Source: Epiperipatus broadwayi
Taxonomy: Eukaryota > Onychophora > Udeonychophora > Euonychophora > Peripatidae
Direction of reading: 5' to 3'
Length of the DNA stretch: 64,000 bases
Assembly (NCBI GenBank): GCA_028023455.1
Contig: JAQFVV010000001.1
Location: forward strand, 21,079,611 to 21,143,610
In this document: positions 13,605 to 25,985 of the stretch, one piece after another
How positions within the stretch are numbered: the stretch's first letter is position 1
How the letters are laid out: every line of letters begins with the position of its first letter
Translations under genes and position numbers: made by a program
The notes under the pieces: generated by a model
Told to the model about the DNA's origin: nothing
The model's input: only the letters and a program-made list of their open reading frames with translations
Database searches by the model: none

Positions 13605-14372
13605 TCAATTTTCCCACAATTCATTAATTTTTATATTGGCGGCCTGTCTGTTTATCAACTGTTGCTTTTCACTTTTTATTAACATAGGTTCTTTAATTTT
13701 GCATTTATTATTATTTCTTTCAATACACAAAATCTTAACTTTATTAAAATCAAAATCAAAACCATAATTACATGTTACATTATGATCAAAAAATACTGAT
13801 GGTGATACATCATCATTTCTAACATTCTCTTGTCTTGATTTTTGCACTCGTTTATATAACAACAAATGCTCCTTTGATCTTTTCTCCAATGTACATCGAG
13901 ATTCCCCAATATATGCCTTTCCACAAACACATAGCCATTTATATATTGCACAACTTTGATTTAAAATACTACACCTATTTTTTGAATTATTTATTAATCT
14001 ATTTAAATTAGGAGTAGTATAAAATGCAACTCGACATATATTTTTATATATCTGTTTTATAAATTTCACTTGTTCATTACAAATAAATGGTATTGATATC
14101 CAAGTATATTTTATCTTATCAATATCTATAGCATCTAAAATATTTCTATTATTATTAAACTTAGTAACAATATTATAAATTAATTTATGATCATATCCAA
14201 CATTTAACAAATCCATAATAAATACATTTATGTTACTTATTTTATCAGAACTATATTTACATAATTTATTATTCCTAAATAAAAATGATTTTAAACCGGA
14301 TAATTTATGTGCTATTGGCACATTTGAATACCAAGGAATATATCCTCTTTTTTCAATATCTTTTATTACCAT
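13605..14372 (-). CDS. Penelope-like element C-terminal protein with GIY-YIG endonuclease domain
   Basis: This 255-residue open frame covers only the C-terminal part of a PLE polyprotein: a post-RT segment (about residues 1-110), a Cys-containing linker (C134, C148, C150) and a GIY-YIG nuclease. Visible family motifs are AIYKWLCVCG (142-151), YIG (154-156), EKRSKEH (163-169) with R165 as the likely catalytic arginine, and E228 in the EPMLIK stretch as the likely catalytic glutamate. In PLEs this endonuclease nicks the target DNA to prime reverse transcription. The RT palm is absent upstream, so this copy is 5'-truncated and not autonomous. The first ATG may be an internal methionine of the full-length protein. 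A nearly identical inverted copy lies 93 bp away. The open frame suggests recent insertion. Confidence 0.85.
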   Translation of the reverse strand: MVIKDIEKRGYIPWYSNVPIAHKLSGLKSFLFRNNKLCKYSSDKISNINVFIMDLLNVGYDHKLIYNIVTKFNNNRNILDAIDIDKIKYTWISIPFICNEQVKFIKQIYKNICRVAFYTTPNLNRLINNSKNRCSILNQSCAIYKWLCVCGKAYIGESRCTLEKRSKEHLLLYKRVQKSRQENVRNDDVSPSVFFDHNVTCNYGFDFDFNKVKILCIERNNNKCKIKEPMLIKSEKQQLINRQAANIKINELWEN

Positions 14373-14465
14373 ACAATAATCTAATTTATTTTTTATTTTT
14401 ATTACGGGCCAATTCAGTATTTAGATATTAAAGTTACCCGTAATAAAAATAAATTAGATTATTGT

Positions 14466-15227
14466 ATGGTAATAAAAGATATTGAAAAAAGAGGATATAT
14501 TCCTTGGTATTCAAATGTGCCAATAGCACATAAATTATCCGGTTTAAAATCATTTTTATTTAGGAATAATAAATTATGTAAATATAGTTCTGATAAAATA
14601 AGTAACATAAATGTATTTATTATGGATTTGTTAAATGTTGGATATGATCATAAATTAATTTATAATATTGTTACTAAGTTTAATAATAATAGAAATATTT
14701 TAGATGCTATAGATATTGATAAGATAAAATATACTTGGATATCAATACCATTTATTTGTAATGAACAAGTGAAATTTATAAAACAGATATATAAAAATAT
14801 ATGTCGAGTTGCATTTTATACTACTCCTAATTTAAATAGATTAATAAATAATTCAAAAAATAGGTGTAGTATTTTAAATCAAAGTTGTGCAATATATAAA
14901 TGGCTATGTGTTTGTGGAAAGGCATATATTGGGGAATCTCAATGTACATTGGAGAAAAGATCAAAGGAGCATTTGTTGTTATATAAACGAGTACAAAAAT
15001 CAAGACAAGAGAATGTTAGAAATGATGATGTATCACCATCAGTATTTTTGATCATAATGTAACATGTAATTATGGTTTTGATTTTAATAAAGTTAAGATT
15101 TTGTGTATTGAAAGAAATAATAATAAATGCAAAATTAAAGAAGCTATGTTAATAAAAAGTGAAAAGCAACAGTTGATAAACAGACATTGCCGGCAATATA
15201 AAAATTAATGAATTGTGGGAAAATTGA
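14466..15227 (+). pseudogene. Broken inverted copy of the GIY-YIG PLE C-terminal frame
   Basis: It is identical to its inverted partner over most residues until a one-base deletion in the T run at 15045-15049, which ends the frame after 198 codons. A compensating one-base insertion around 15186-15194 restores the original frame, which would then end with the TGA at 15225. YIG and the EKRSKEH motif are intact. One residue of YIGESR is changed (R to Q), and the glutamate motif reads EAM instead of EPM, closer to what I know of other PLEs. This is a young pseudogene. Confidence 0.85.
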
Positions 15228-15410
15228 TGTATGACGTATTACTTTTTGTTTACATTTGTAACGGTTTTTTCTAATACAATTTGAATCTAGTTGACAACGA
15301 CTACATAGATAGTTGAAAGTACTTCTATTAAATTGGTATATATTTGTTTTTTTTTTAAAATATTGTTTTACTGTATTAATTATTGTATTGTTTTGAATAA
15401 TTATATATAT

Positions 15411-17125
15411 ATATTATATTGTTTTGAATAATTATATATATATATATATAACATACAAGTGGCTAAACGTAATCTCAGAAATTTATTAGATAATACATTT
15501 TACTATAATTTTTCATTGTTAAGATAAATTCTTTTTTTATTAAAGTGAGATTTGGTTTTAATCACATATTTTATTCACATTTACAATATCTAAGTGGCTG
15601 CAGTCATCCTTATCTTCCAGTATTTTAATTAAACCTGGGAAACAAATAGTTTCAAAAAATAATGGTGTGTTAGTGTATTTAATATTTATAATCAAATTAT
15701 TCAATGGATATATATTTTGTATCTTGCAATTAAACTTTAATATTTCTATTTTTTCAAATATATATTCTAACTCTTTTATATAATGTAAACTAAACTTAAT
15801 CAAAAAAAAACAATAATAATAATTAAGAGAAAATAAATTAAATTACTTACTATAAAAATATATAAAAAGTTAATTTTTTATGCTTTTTTTATTTCTTGAA
15901 ATATTTTAGTTTTTATTTTATTTTGAAACAATGTTTAAAAATCAAATATAACACTTAGCTGTCCTTTCTTCATTTAGAAATTTCTGTGAGAATGAAAAAG
16001 TTATGATGATGCATGAATTATGGAGACATTTAATGCAATTTCTAAATTTCACTATTTATGATATTAACCAGATTTCTATATCAGTGTCATAATAGAATTT
16101 GATTTTTATCTTGAGACTAATAACAGTGCAGATTTCTCTTAATGTAAGTAAAATGTAATATTCACCAATTTTAAAATTTCAGATGGATCTTAATGATATA
16201 TCATCTTAGGATTAATTATTTGGTAGAAACTGTAAAATTGAGCAAAATTATTATGCTCAAACAAATCATTTTAAATCTATAAGTTATGGCACATTTTTTT
16301 TTCTTATTAGCTTTGGAATTGAAGATATATGATGAAATTATTCTTCACAAAGATTTCTGGTAGGGTTTTCCATATCTTTATGCCATAACCAGCATTTATC
16401 TTTAACATTTCTGCAATATCTTTTGAATTGGAAGAAATGAATTGTAGGTGGAGACTCCAATATACTTTCACACACACATTCATATAATAACTTGCCATGT
16501 CTGCACATATATAAGTACATATGAATTTTGAGCATATGAAATTAACCTATTTTCTATAAATCTCTGTTTTTGTAAATGACTTTAGATAATTCACTCACTG
16601 TTCTGTCATTGATTTATACCTGTAACTTACATAGAAACTCCTGTGAAGTGTCCAATTCAATATATATTTATAAATATCACCATCATTATTTTTAATCATT
16701 AATGATCCTCTATAAAATGAAGATCTCTTTAAATTTAATCCAGTTTTTTTTGGTACATACTTTTTCTTTTTCATATCATTTCAACATTTTTTTTTCTTTT
16801 CCATCCATGTTACATATAATCTGTTTCTATATATTCTACAATCTCTTAGAATTTAGTTTTAAACTTTAAAATGTTTCTTTTATTTGTCAGCTCTTTTTAC
16901 AATATATTCATCCCAATTGTATTTCAGTCTCCTAAAGGTTTAAATGATGTCAGTAATACTTCTTTATTCTCTTACATAAATATTTCACTTCTGATATATT
17001 TTATTGTTGCAGGCATAATCTTTTCATATTTTATTGTGTGATATAAAGTCTCTGTAATAGTCTTTTATTAATCATTCAAATTTCATATTAATATGCAAGA
17101 GCTGATAAAACACATCTCTTAAATA

Positions 17126-17137
<12 letters not shown>
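15411..17137. other. AT-rich noncoding DNA
   Basis: No supported gene. The reverse frames at 15558-15803 (81 codons) and 16307-16535 have no recognisable motif and are compositionally ordinary for chance. The T-rich stretch at 16740-17100 may be an old reverse-strand retroelement remnant, but no domain could be read. Confidence 0.5.
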
Positions 17138-17159
<22 letters not shown>

Positions 17160-17203
17160 TGTAACCATATATTTTAGTTACAATATATATATATATATAT
17201 AAA
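17138..17203. repeat. TA-rich hairpin
   Basis: (TA)n ending TTGTAAC is followed by an 11-base loop, then GTTACAA and (TA)n. It is a perfect cruciform-capable repeat with arms of about 27 bp, probably microsatellite-derived. Confidence 0.6.
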
Positions 17204-20200
17204 TAAAAAAATTGTCTAAAAATGCTGAACTCCAAATATAGTAGTATAAAATCAATAAAAATTATTATAATCAAATCCCATCTTTAAGAGTGCCAAATGC
17301 AATAGTATTTCCATCTGATAAAAGATCTTATTCAGGCTCTATTTGGATTGCCAAAATGCAATGGTATTAAAATAAAACATATAAATATTTAATGTTTTGG
17401 TTAGCTAATATAATAATAAACTAATAATAAAAATATATAAAAAAAGAGATTCTCAAGTTTTAGATGAATACAGAGTGCAATAATTTAATTACTAATGATC
17501 ACGGAAAAACAGTTTAATTAACAAAAATGATTTATTAATATAAACAATAATAATAATAAAATGCATATGTACAAAATTAAGAAGCAAATAAATAACCCGT
17601 GTCGAATAGTTTACACTTGAATTCATTACCATTTTATTATATTGTTAAATAAATATATCTATTATGTGTTGTGAACAATAAACTAAAAAAACAAAAAAAA
17701 ATGATATTTTACTAGAATAAATATTGTTAAATAAATACATTAAAATATATTTTACAAAATTTAATTATAAGTTTAATTTGTTTATTTTTTTATCATAAGA
17801 ATCCTAAGATTATTCATTTGCATTCATAAAAATATTATATTATAAATGTTTATTAAATATACATTTTTATTAAGATCATCTATAAATATTTATATATAAA
17901 ACTATTTTCTTTTAAAATATAAATGAAATAAATAAACAAACTAAAATTATCATTAAGAAATAGATTGTTTTTATTTTGTTTACTATTTACTTTAACCTTT
18001 TCTTTTTGGTATTCATATATTTTTCTTATATACTAAACAATCATATGCATTCTTAAAACATAAAAAAATTATAAAATACACTACCTGATTAACTTTGCTT
18101 TTCACCCACAAGAAATGTTCAGCAAATTGAAACTCCATCAAAAAATAATATTTATTATACACACCAAAACTTTATCATTCACTTATACATTTTATATAAA
18201 TATACACACACAAAATAATTTATAGTTCAAACTCCTTTAGATATTCTGCTAAAAATCCTATGATGTAATCAGTTATATAGATAGACATTATGTTTAATCT
18301 ATATTATTCCAATTAATTATCATTCCATAAACTTATTCATTTTGACATGTTTTTATTTTAAATGAAGTATTCCATAATTAAAATTTTATAGTGTTAATAC
18401 TGCTTTATTTAGATAACAATAACAGCAGTTGTCAATTTCTTTCAAATATTCTGATAAAGTATATTGTAGCACTTAACTCTAACATTTGTTATAATGAGGT
18501 GATTTTTGTATCTGATGTTGTTACTTAGATTTTCAAAAGACATGATGACTTTTGAGCAATTGTTTATGAACTTAGCCCATGATATTCATTTTTTAAAATG
18601 ATAAATAAAATTATTGATAAATACATTACATAAACTTTTGTGTACCTTAACTATTAAGATAAAAAATGAGAGAGTCTAATTTAAAATCAGGGGCTTTCTA
18701 ATGATGTCACACTTATGTTATTATCCTAGATACCATTATTATGCTCACCTATGCTATATTCTCTAATATTACTTAGTTTGATAGTTTTTCCTATTAAGAG
18801 TTAAATTTATCCATATATTCACTCAATTTTTTTTTCAAATATGTCAGCTTTTATAATTTTAAAATATTTTCTTTAAAATTTTATAAAATAAATATTACAC
18901 TATGTTTTCAAAATAATAAAATATATATTTTTTCAAATCAAAAACATAAAATATATTTTAAAATCATATAAAGTCATATTTTAAATAAAATATAGACAAT
19001 CCTTTATTTATCTATTTTATATTATAACCTTTGGCTTTGCCAAGAAAGCTAATATTTCATTTATTTAGAATGTTTAATAATAATAAAAAAAATATTTTTA
19101 TAAGAGGAAATTTTCATTAAGTTAAACAATCTTTACAAATCATATTTATTAGATTAAATAAGCATATGCAAATCTAAATAATAAATTATTTAAAGTATTT
19201 CTGTCATGAATAAATATTATTGTATTTTATTTTATTGTTTTGCTAAAGTACTTTAAGATTATTATTAATGTAGATTTTAATGTTTTAAATCCAAAAGTGT
19301 AGCTAATAAAAGCTTAATATTAGAGTTCAAATTATTCTAATACACTTTAGTATATCCAGTTTAGTTCCTGCATAAATCATAATAGTAGTTAATTTAATAT
19401 TAGTGTTAAAAGTTAATATATAGATGTCATAATTATAATAAAGTATTTTATTATAATTATTTATAAAGTATTTTATTTTATTTTAACAATAATCAATCCA
19501 TTTGTTAAAATAGTATTATTAAAATTGAGTTTAGAGACTAAAATAAATTAGCTGATTTGAAAAACAGATAATTAGTTTAATGCTATTTAAAAGAATTTAA
19601 TTAGTTTAAAATATATGGGATAATTTCTAGCTGTGTGTGAATATGCATGCATTAGTAATTTTAATTTTTGTTTATTAATGGAGATATTTTTAATTTACAA
19701 TATTGAATATTATTCTAAAATATTCTCTTTTAGTTAAAAAAAATTAAATAAAATGCTGGTAAACTTCTAAATGTATTCATTAATATAATTTAAAAAGTTT
19801 AAAGTGTTAATAAATTCTTAATTTGTATCTTTGATAATTATTAACATTCTAGACTATCATATGTTTGACTGGTTATCTAGCAAATATTTAAATTGTTACT
19901 ATTTTTAGATTCAGACCATAGATACTAGATTGAAAAATTAAGAGTAAAGGACATTGCCTGTCTATCAAAAGGATTGATGTTAGCAACTTATGAAAGGTAT
20001 GCACACACATGTTAATTTGGAAAATGATTTTTCTTTTTGTCTCTCAACTTCATAAGAACTGCTAGAAGATGTTTAAAACTTTAATAATTAAAGTAAAAGT
20101 ATATATTTTTTTAATAAGTTTAATTTTTTTTCAAGTAAAATGAGTATGTAAAAAACTCTATCAGATGCTAAGTTTCATCCAAAGTAAATCAAAAATCTAT

Positions 20201-20384
20201 ATCAGATATTTAATGAAGAATTCAGAAAGCAAAATGTTAAGTAATTCTATTTCACTTAAGAGCTATTATTTACTTATGTTCTAGTTTATCACAATCTATT
20301 TAAATTTCTTATTTTAGAATATATTTACTGGAAGCTTACTTCAATATTAACTATAACAGTTTTAACATTAAATTTATAACTCAT
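17204..20384. other. AT-rich noncoding DNA
   Basis: No coding region or recognisable transposon. Microsatellite-like TAA runs occur near 17550 and 19080. I see nothing else supportable. Confidence 0.6.
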
Positions 20385-20396
20385 TAAGATAATAAT

Positions 20397-20460
20397 TGGC
20401 AAAACTTTCTATAAAGTAGTGCCACTCACTAGGAAATGGTGATCATGTGATGTTTAGTGG
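20397..20460 (-). mobile_element. 64-bp mini foldback-family insertion with perfect 12-bp TSD
   Basis: TAAGATAATAAT occurs immediately left (20385-20396) and right (20461-20472) of the insert. The insert joins the family's two ends directly: the 3' end GGCAAAACTTTCTATAAAGT with AGTGCCAC, and the 5' end GGTGATCATGTGATGTTTAG, both of which recur in the longer copies at 25986, 35181 and 63172. It is therefore an internally deleted member that still moved or was duplicated with its target. It has no coding capacity. Confidence 0.8.
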
Positions 20461-20842
20461 TAAGATAATAATGATTGTCAGAAACTTTTAAAATGGTTTG
20501 CTATCTATTAAACAGTTTGTCTTGGATAAATTTATTTAAAGGAACTAATTATTCAAGAGAAAAAAAGTGTTTTGGACACTAATGACATTTTATTATTGTC
20601 AATAATTAATTAGTTATTTATCATCTTGATTAAAAAATGCTTGATAAATTAATTTATTCTTTCAATAAATTAATTCAAAATAGAAAATATTTAAACTTCT
20701 GTCTTATGAAATGCTATGTTTATAGTATTAGTAAATTATACTTATGGACTAAATTCTACTAGTTTTGACAAAGATTTCTATTATAAAATTTATGTATTAT
20801 ATTAAGTGCTGAATGATTGGAGAAGCTTGTTCTTTTCTTTGA

Positions 20843-21145
20843 AAACTGCTATATTTAAATATTTATTCTGAGCCTGCTTAAATTTAGAAAAGAAAGTTTA
20901 TGACCAAATCACTATATACAAACATTTTGACTAAAATTCATTATATTTAAATATTTTGTTCAGAAAACTTGCTTAATTAAAAAAAAAGGTATGTGTGGCA
21001 AACTACTGTATTAGATATTTTATCTTAGAAAGTCTGCTAAATTTGGAAAAGAAATGTTTATGAACAAAGTGCTGTATTTAATATCTTCCTTGGAAAAACT
21101 TTCTTAAATTGGAAAAGAAGAATGTGTGGTTAATTGCTATATTAA
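20843..21145. repeat. Degenerate tandem repeat, about four units of 70-90 bp
   Basis: The consensus runs CTGTATTTAATATTTT, then GAAAACTTGCTTAAAT, then GGAAAAGAAATGTTTATG. Units begin near 20845, 20936, 21001 and 21069. Copies are diverged, so it is old. No coding potential. Confidence 0.55.
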
Positions 21146-21995
21146 AATAATTGTCCACCATAGATAAAATGGAAAACCAGAATGCAGTAAGAAGTATTGA
21201 AAACTGCCCTGTCAATTATATGATGATTCACAAAATAATGGCCATTCATTTATTAATATTTTCTTTATGTGTGCATGTATGAAGTCTTTAAAAAAAGAGA
21301 AAACTGTCAATACATATTTACCTTTTAAATTAAGTTGCCAATGTTTAGAGAATCATACTTGTTGAATTTATTTGCTACCAAACTAGGAGCTGTGCAAGAT
21401 GAAAAAGTCTAATATTTTATATTTTTTATAAAAATAAAAAAAGGTTTTGGCAAAATTTTACGCTTTAGGTTTAAGTCATGTATTTATAACTTATTATTAT
21501 TATATACTATTTTAAATATTATTTTTTTAAACATTTTATATGTTATGTTTTAGCCTGCCTGGCATAGGTTCATTTATTATTATTAATGATACTATATACT
21601 ATATAATGATTTAGTACTAAGTTATTTTAAAGAGTATTGCTTTGTATTTTATTATGAGAAGTATATTTTAAAATGAATGCTTATATGTTTATCAAAGATG
21701 ATGTATATTTTTTGTTTTTTTAATTGCTTAAGGGTACATTTATTTCATCATATTTGACAACTATATTATTAGTAAAGAAATTATTGTACCCTTGTTATTT
21801 TGTGATATATATGTTATAAATATTGGGAACTTTGAAAGTTTTGAAAGAGTGAGTTGAGGTTTTTCCTATTCTTAAAATTTTATTTGTTTGTACTTTTTAA
21901 TGTTTAATGATTAATATTATCATTATTATTGTTGTTGTTGTCTTTATTGATATCATAAATTGTAGTAGCAAAAAAACTCTGAGCTTAACCTAATT
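21146..21995. other. AT-rich noncoding DNA
   Basis: No gene or element recognised. A short TTATTATTGTTGTTGTTG-type run lies near 21925-21945. Confidence 0.55.
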
Positions 21996-21997
21996 CC

Positions 21998-22760
21998 TTG
22001 ATTCACCACAATTCATAATTTACACATTGATCTCTTATTGCCTCTTAGTTCCCCAAGTTCAATTTTAGCATCCAATGTGAGGCATCAAAATTGAACCTGG
22101 GGCAACTATACATAAATAGGGATCAACATGAAATTATGAATTGTGGTGAATCAAGGAATTTACCAACATTTAATTTTACTAATGACTTCCAAGAAATCTA
22201 TACATAAACTACATAGTCTTTAAATAATAATATCTTGGTCACCAGAAATCTTTTATAACATTATCATTAATTGTCTATAAAATAACTGTCATATCAATTG
22301 TTATTTAAATGGTACAATTTTGGCTAGCCCAATGTGTTGTCTCAATTTATGGCTATCGATCTAGTTTTATTGTTTTTGAGCTATTAAATTTGTTATAGGA
22401 TAAACAAAATATCTTGTTGTGTACTTTATTATTGCATTATTTGATCTGATTATCACAATAAATTAACTTCACATATTTCAATGCTTATAATAGTCATTTG
22501 ATAATTTGATCAAAATTGAAATATTTTAAAGTGATCTGTACCATTTAAATAACAATTGATATGACAATTATTTTATAGTCAATTAAATGATAATGTTGTA
22601 AAAGATTTCTGATGACCAAGATATTATTATTTATAGACTATGTACTTTAGGTGTAAATTTCTTGGACATCATCAGTAAAATTAAATGTTAGTAAATTCAT
22701 TTATTCACCACAATTTATAATTTCATGTTGATCCCTACTTACATATAGTTTCCCCAGGTA
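21998..22760. mobile_element. Nested palindromic foldback element, about 760 bp
   Basis: Three copies of one terminal segment are present. Copy 1 (about 21998-22070, TTCCTTGATTCACCACAATT) is inverted against copy 2 (about 22083-22162, ending AATTGTGGTGAATCAAGGAA). A third copy (about 22688-22758) is inverted against copy 2 at the far end. The segment beyond copy 2 (22163-22320, with AATAATATCTTGGTCACCAG and ATATCAATTGTTATTTAAAT) is inverted at 22530-22690. The result is a short hairpin stacked on the end of a long foldback with a loop at about 22321-22530. No coding frame or clear TSD was found. Confidence 0.75.
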
Positions 22761-24930
22761 CAATATATTATAAACAATCTTTTTTTAAATACCCATTTTA
22801 AATAAATTAAATATTTTAAAACAATGTTTTTAAATACATATAATTTAATACTGTCTAATCATATCAACATGTAAACATATTTACATGTATACACATACTT
22901 TAACAATAATATCTTGTTTGTTTATGTTTACATATTATTTTTTAAATATATGCATTTAACTTTATTATACCATCCTAAGAATAATAAAAAAATACTAATC
23001 TTAAAAATTTTGTTATGAGACAACATAAAATAAAATTTAATTCATCACTTGTAAAAAAAATATATACAGCCACTTTATATGCATTTAAATTAATTTAAAT
23101 AATCTTAGAATTAAAATAAAAAAAATATGCTAACAATTTTTTTTATGTATATAACATCGCCAAGTTTAAACTCAAGTCCTAAACGTTACAATATATAATT
23201 AATTAAAGAAAATATATACAAAAAAATAATAAAAAATAGAAAAAAATTTACTTGCACATAAAATTACTTAATATTTCAACCAGAGGACTGTTTTTGATCT
23301 GAAAGAAAAAATATATAGTAAAATGTTGGTATTCAAAAATAACATATTTGACAAAAAAGCCTTATTAGTTAAAAGATTTTACACAAAAATTTAACCACCT
23401 AATGACAAATTTATTTCAATGTACATTAAAAAAACTACATTATATACTAATCACACAAAGGACTGCAAATTTAATTTAAATTTAAAAATATAATACACCT
23501 GGGTCTCTTTTTACATGGACTTATTTAACATGATTTTGAAGTTACACGATTCGTGTTTCATCGGAAGTCAACCTCCGATAATGCGCTATTACTTTAAATA
23601 ATAAATTTTGCACACTTACGTTATATTGAAAGTAATAGCACATTATTGGAATTCTACTTTCATCTTAGTAATTTCAATATTTTCAGTGCTTTATAATAGT
23701 AAGATTTTATGCAATAATGAAATTAAAATCATGATTTCCACATTTTATATATACACACATTAAATTTTACAAGATTATAATGTAAATTTGTTCAAACATT
23801 GTGTGTGTTAATTTTGCATTTTAAATCACATTCTGCTTTTGCTTTTTAAAAAAGAACGTAATCAATTATTAATCATTTAGTGTCCACAAGTTTATTTTTA
23901 AAAGGTCAGTAATAGCAATGGGCACAATTAAAAATTAAAATCTGATTTTTAATTGTAATTAACAATTTAAAAATTACTTATGGGTGACTTGAAATTAATG
24001 TGATGTAAAACAAAATTTGATTTTTAAACGGAATTGAAAATTAAAGACAAAAATAAGAATTTAATTTTTAGTTGTTAGTTTTAATTAAATTTTTCCCAGT
24101 AGTGGTGAATAAATGTCTTTTTATTATCATATGTCTATGTTCATAAACAATTAATAAAATCATCATCGTCATCTTTAACAAAAAACCATTAACACAATAT
24201 GAGAGTGAACTTGGCACTAGTTTCCTCTTGTGAGAATAATTGCTGAGATATTCTTGACTTCATTTAAGGAGAAGCCAAATACATCACGTCACATCACATG
24301 AGAATCTGATTTTTTACTAGTTTGCAAACGAACGTGTTTTGGGGCAAATATCGATAATAATTAAAATGTGTACAAAAAAATGTAAATTACTGTACTGTAA
24401 ATTATGCATAAAAATATATTATTTTGAATAAAATTAAATATTATAGTTTAAAAAAGTTTGTCTTGTATCAATTTTTTTCAAATTTGAAATTTTTTATTAG
24501 TCATATTTTATTTCCTTATTTTTTTTTTTTTGCGCGCGAATTTTAAAGTAATTTTACATTGGTGCTTTGCTTTTATGCGAATTTTGAAAAATCACAGACC
24601 ACATCCCCCTTTTTTCAATGTAACTTATGTCTATTTTTGCACAATTTCATTTGCGCGTGTTTTCTGAGGAACCTATCTATCGCGTAAAGCAAGATCCAGG
24701 TGTATATATGTACAAAAATAGTCTGTGCTCATATTAATATATATATATAATTGAAATACTTATACATACTAGTTAAATAGTACATTTAGTACCCACTAAT
24801 ATATGTATATATATATATGTTAAAGTAATTAAATATTAATTGTAAAGAAAAGTATATATCGATAGTCACATAAATAAATATAAATGAAAGTATACAAAAA
24901 TAATAAAAATGATAGTATCAGTAATAATAA
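22761..24930. other. AT-rich noncoding DNA with CpG-containing patches
   Basis: No gene recognised. CpG dinucleotides cluster near 23545-23625 and 24325-24690 (for example TGCGCGCGAATTT near 24531), unlike most of the window. TA microsatellites lie near 24738-24750 and 24803-24819. Function unknown. Confidence 0.5.
23574..23650. repeat. Inverted repeat, 22-bp arms, possible mini-MITE
   Basis: TCCGATAATGCGCTATTACT at 23574 pairs with AGTAATAGCACATTATTGGA at 23631, with two differences that are both C-to-T type changes, plus a matching AA/TT at the inner end. The loop is about 33 bp. It could be a tiny MITE or a conserved hairpin. Confidence 0.55.
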
Positions 24931-24939
24931 AAGAATGCA

Positions 24940-25500
24940 CTGGGAAACTAGGTAATTTAAAGATGTGATAGTGTCTATGTTCAAGTTCATTCCATGTGGA
25001 TATAAGGTTTTGAATTTAAAAATAAAAAGCCTTTCCTTTTGTTTTTTCTCACTCGTGGAAGAAAACTCATTCTGTAATATCACTATTCTTAAATCATCAA
25101 TTGAATAATCTGATAAATTAAAATGTGTTTATACTGGTCTGTCTTCATTCTTATGCAAAATGTTAAATTCATGGTAAATTATTCTAACATACAATCTGTT
25201 TGCTGGCTCATCTACATAATGGTTTAAATATTTTTTACCCTCACAATTAAATATATTAAATGTACACATTTACGCATAATGTAATTAGGAATATACCATT
25301 TAAAATTATTATTACTAGTGCTTTGGACCACTTTTATCATAATAATATGTTTACATGTAAGACATCTTGTATTATCATGTGGATAACAATCTTTTTCTTA
25401 TACAGAATTTCTAATCAAATTTGTATTAACAAGTATAATCTACATCTTCAATATACAACCTTAGATGGATTGGAAAAAATAGATTTTAAATAATCTCAAG
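24940..25500 (-). pseudogene. PLE Cys-rich linker and GIY-YIG endonuclease remnant
   Basis: Minus-strand conceptual segments in order are: YPHDNTRCLTCKHI (Cys linker, about 25360-25400), then NCEGKKYLNHYVDEPANRLY (corrupted YIG region), HKNEDRPV, HFNLSDYSIDDLRIVI and ERLFIFKFKTLYPHGMNLN (region with the catalytic-Glu helix). These correspond to the well-known PLE endonuclease C-terminus ending in LHPHGLN. At least one in-frame stop follows NEDRPV. The conserved YIG has decayed to YLN, so it is inactive. Confidence 0.8.
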
Positions 25501-25740
25501 AACTTAATATGTTGAAATGTTTTTCCAATATATTGTTAATATTAGGTAAATCTCTGTTAAAAGAAAAGAACCAATGGTAGAACATCTAATTTTTTCTTGC
25601 TCTTCTTAGGTAAAAGAAATACCTTTCTTTCAATTCCTGAAGTCTTTGTTATTGCATTATCTAACAATGATTTAGAATACCTCATATTTACCAATCTATC
25701 ATATAGAATCTTATTATTTTGTTAAAGAAATTTCTCATTA

Positions 25741-25985
25741 CTACAAATCCTTCTCATTCTTAAAAATCGACTTTGGAATATTACCCTTTAAATGTTTACG
25801 ATGGTTACTATACAAATGTAGATAGCAATGCTTATCAATGGGTTTCCTAAATACATTAGTAATAAGAACACTATTAGTGTAAATAATTTCAACATCAACA
25901 AAATGGGTAATTGTTTTTGAAAAATTCATTATAAAATTTATATTTTTATTGAAATCATTTATATAATCTAAGAATCTATAAAGTT
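25741..25985 (-). pseudogene. PLE RT thumb segment
   Basis: The 62-codon open stretch (25741-25929) contains HFVDVEIIYTNSVLIT and RKPIDKHCYLHLYSNHRKHL. This matches the PLE pattern of a HFLD-type motif followed by a KPTDKHxYLH motif. Upstream on the minus strand FLDYINDFNKNI can be read with breaks up to the foldback insertion. It joins directly to the palm once the inserted element is removed. Confidence 0.8.

Larger units (their letters stand above)
13426..15410. repeat. Large inverted repeat made of two PLE 3' copies
   Basis: The arms at about 13426-14408 and 14437-15410 are near-identical reverse complements of almost 1 kb, separated by a 28-bp spacer (14409-14436). Differences seen include a 7-bp indel just inside the spacer-proximal end, a T-run change (six against five) and a few substitutions. 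The inner ends are CCCGTAATAAAAAT. The outer ends fade in TA-rich DNA; the right side also carries a duplicated TGTTTTGAATAATTATA unit. The arrangement is a head-to-head pair of 5'-truncated Penelope-like elements. Confidence 0.9.

Noticed and set aside
15558-15803. 81-codon reverse frame as a gene
   Set aside because: No motif or neighbour support, and composition typical of chance in AT-rich DNA.
25260-25493. 77-codon forward frame
   Set aside because: Antisense to the Cys-linker/GIY-YIG region of the minus-strand PLE.
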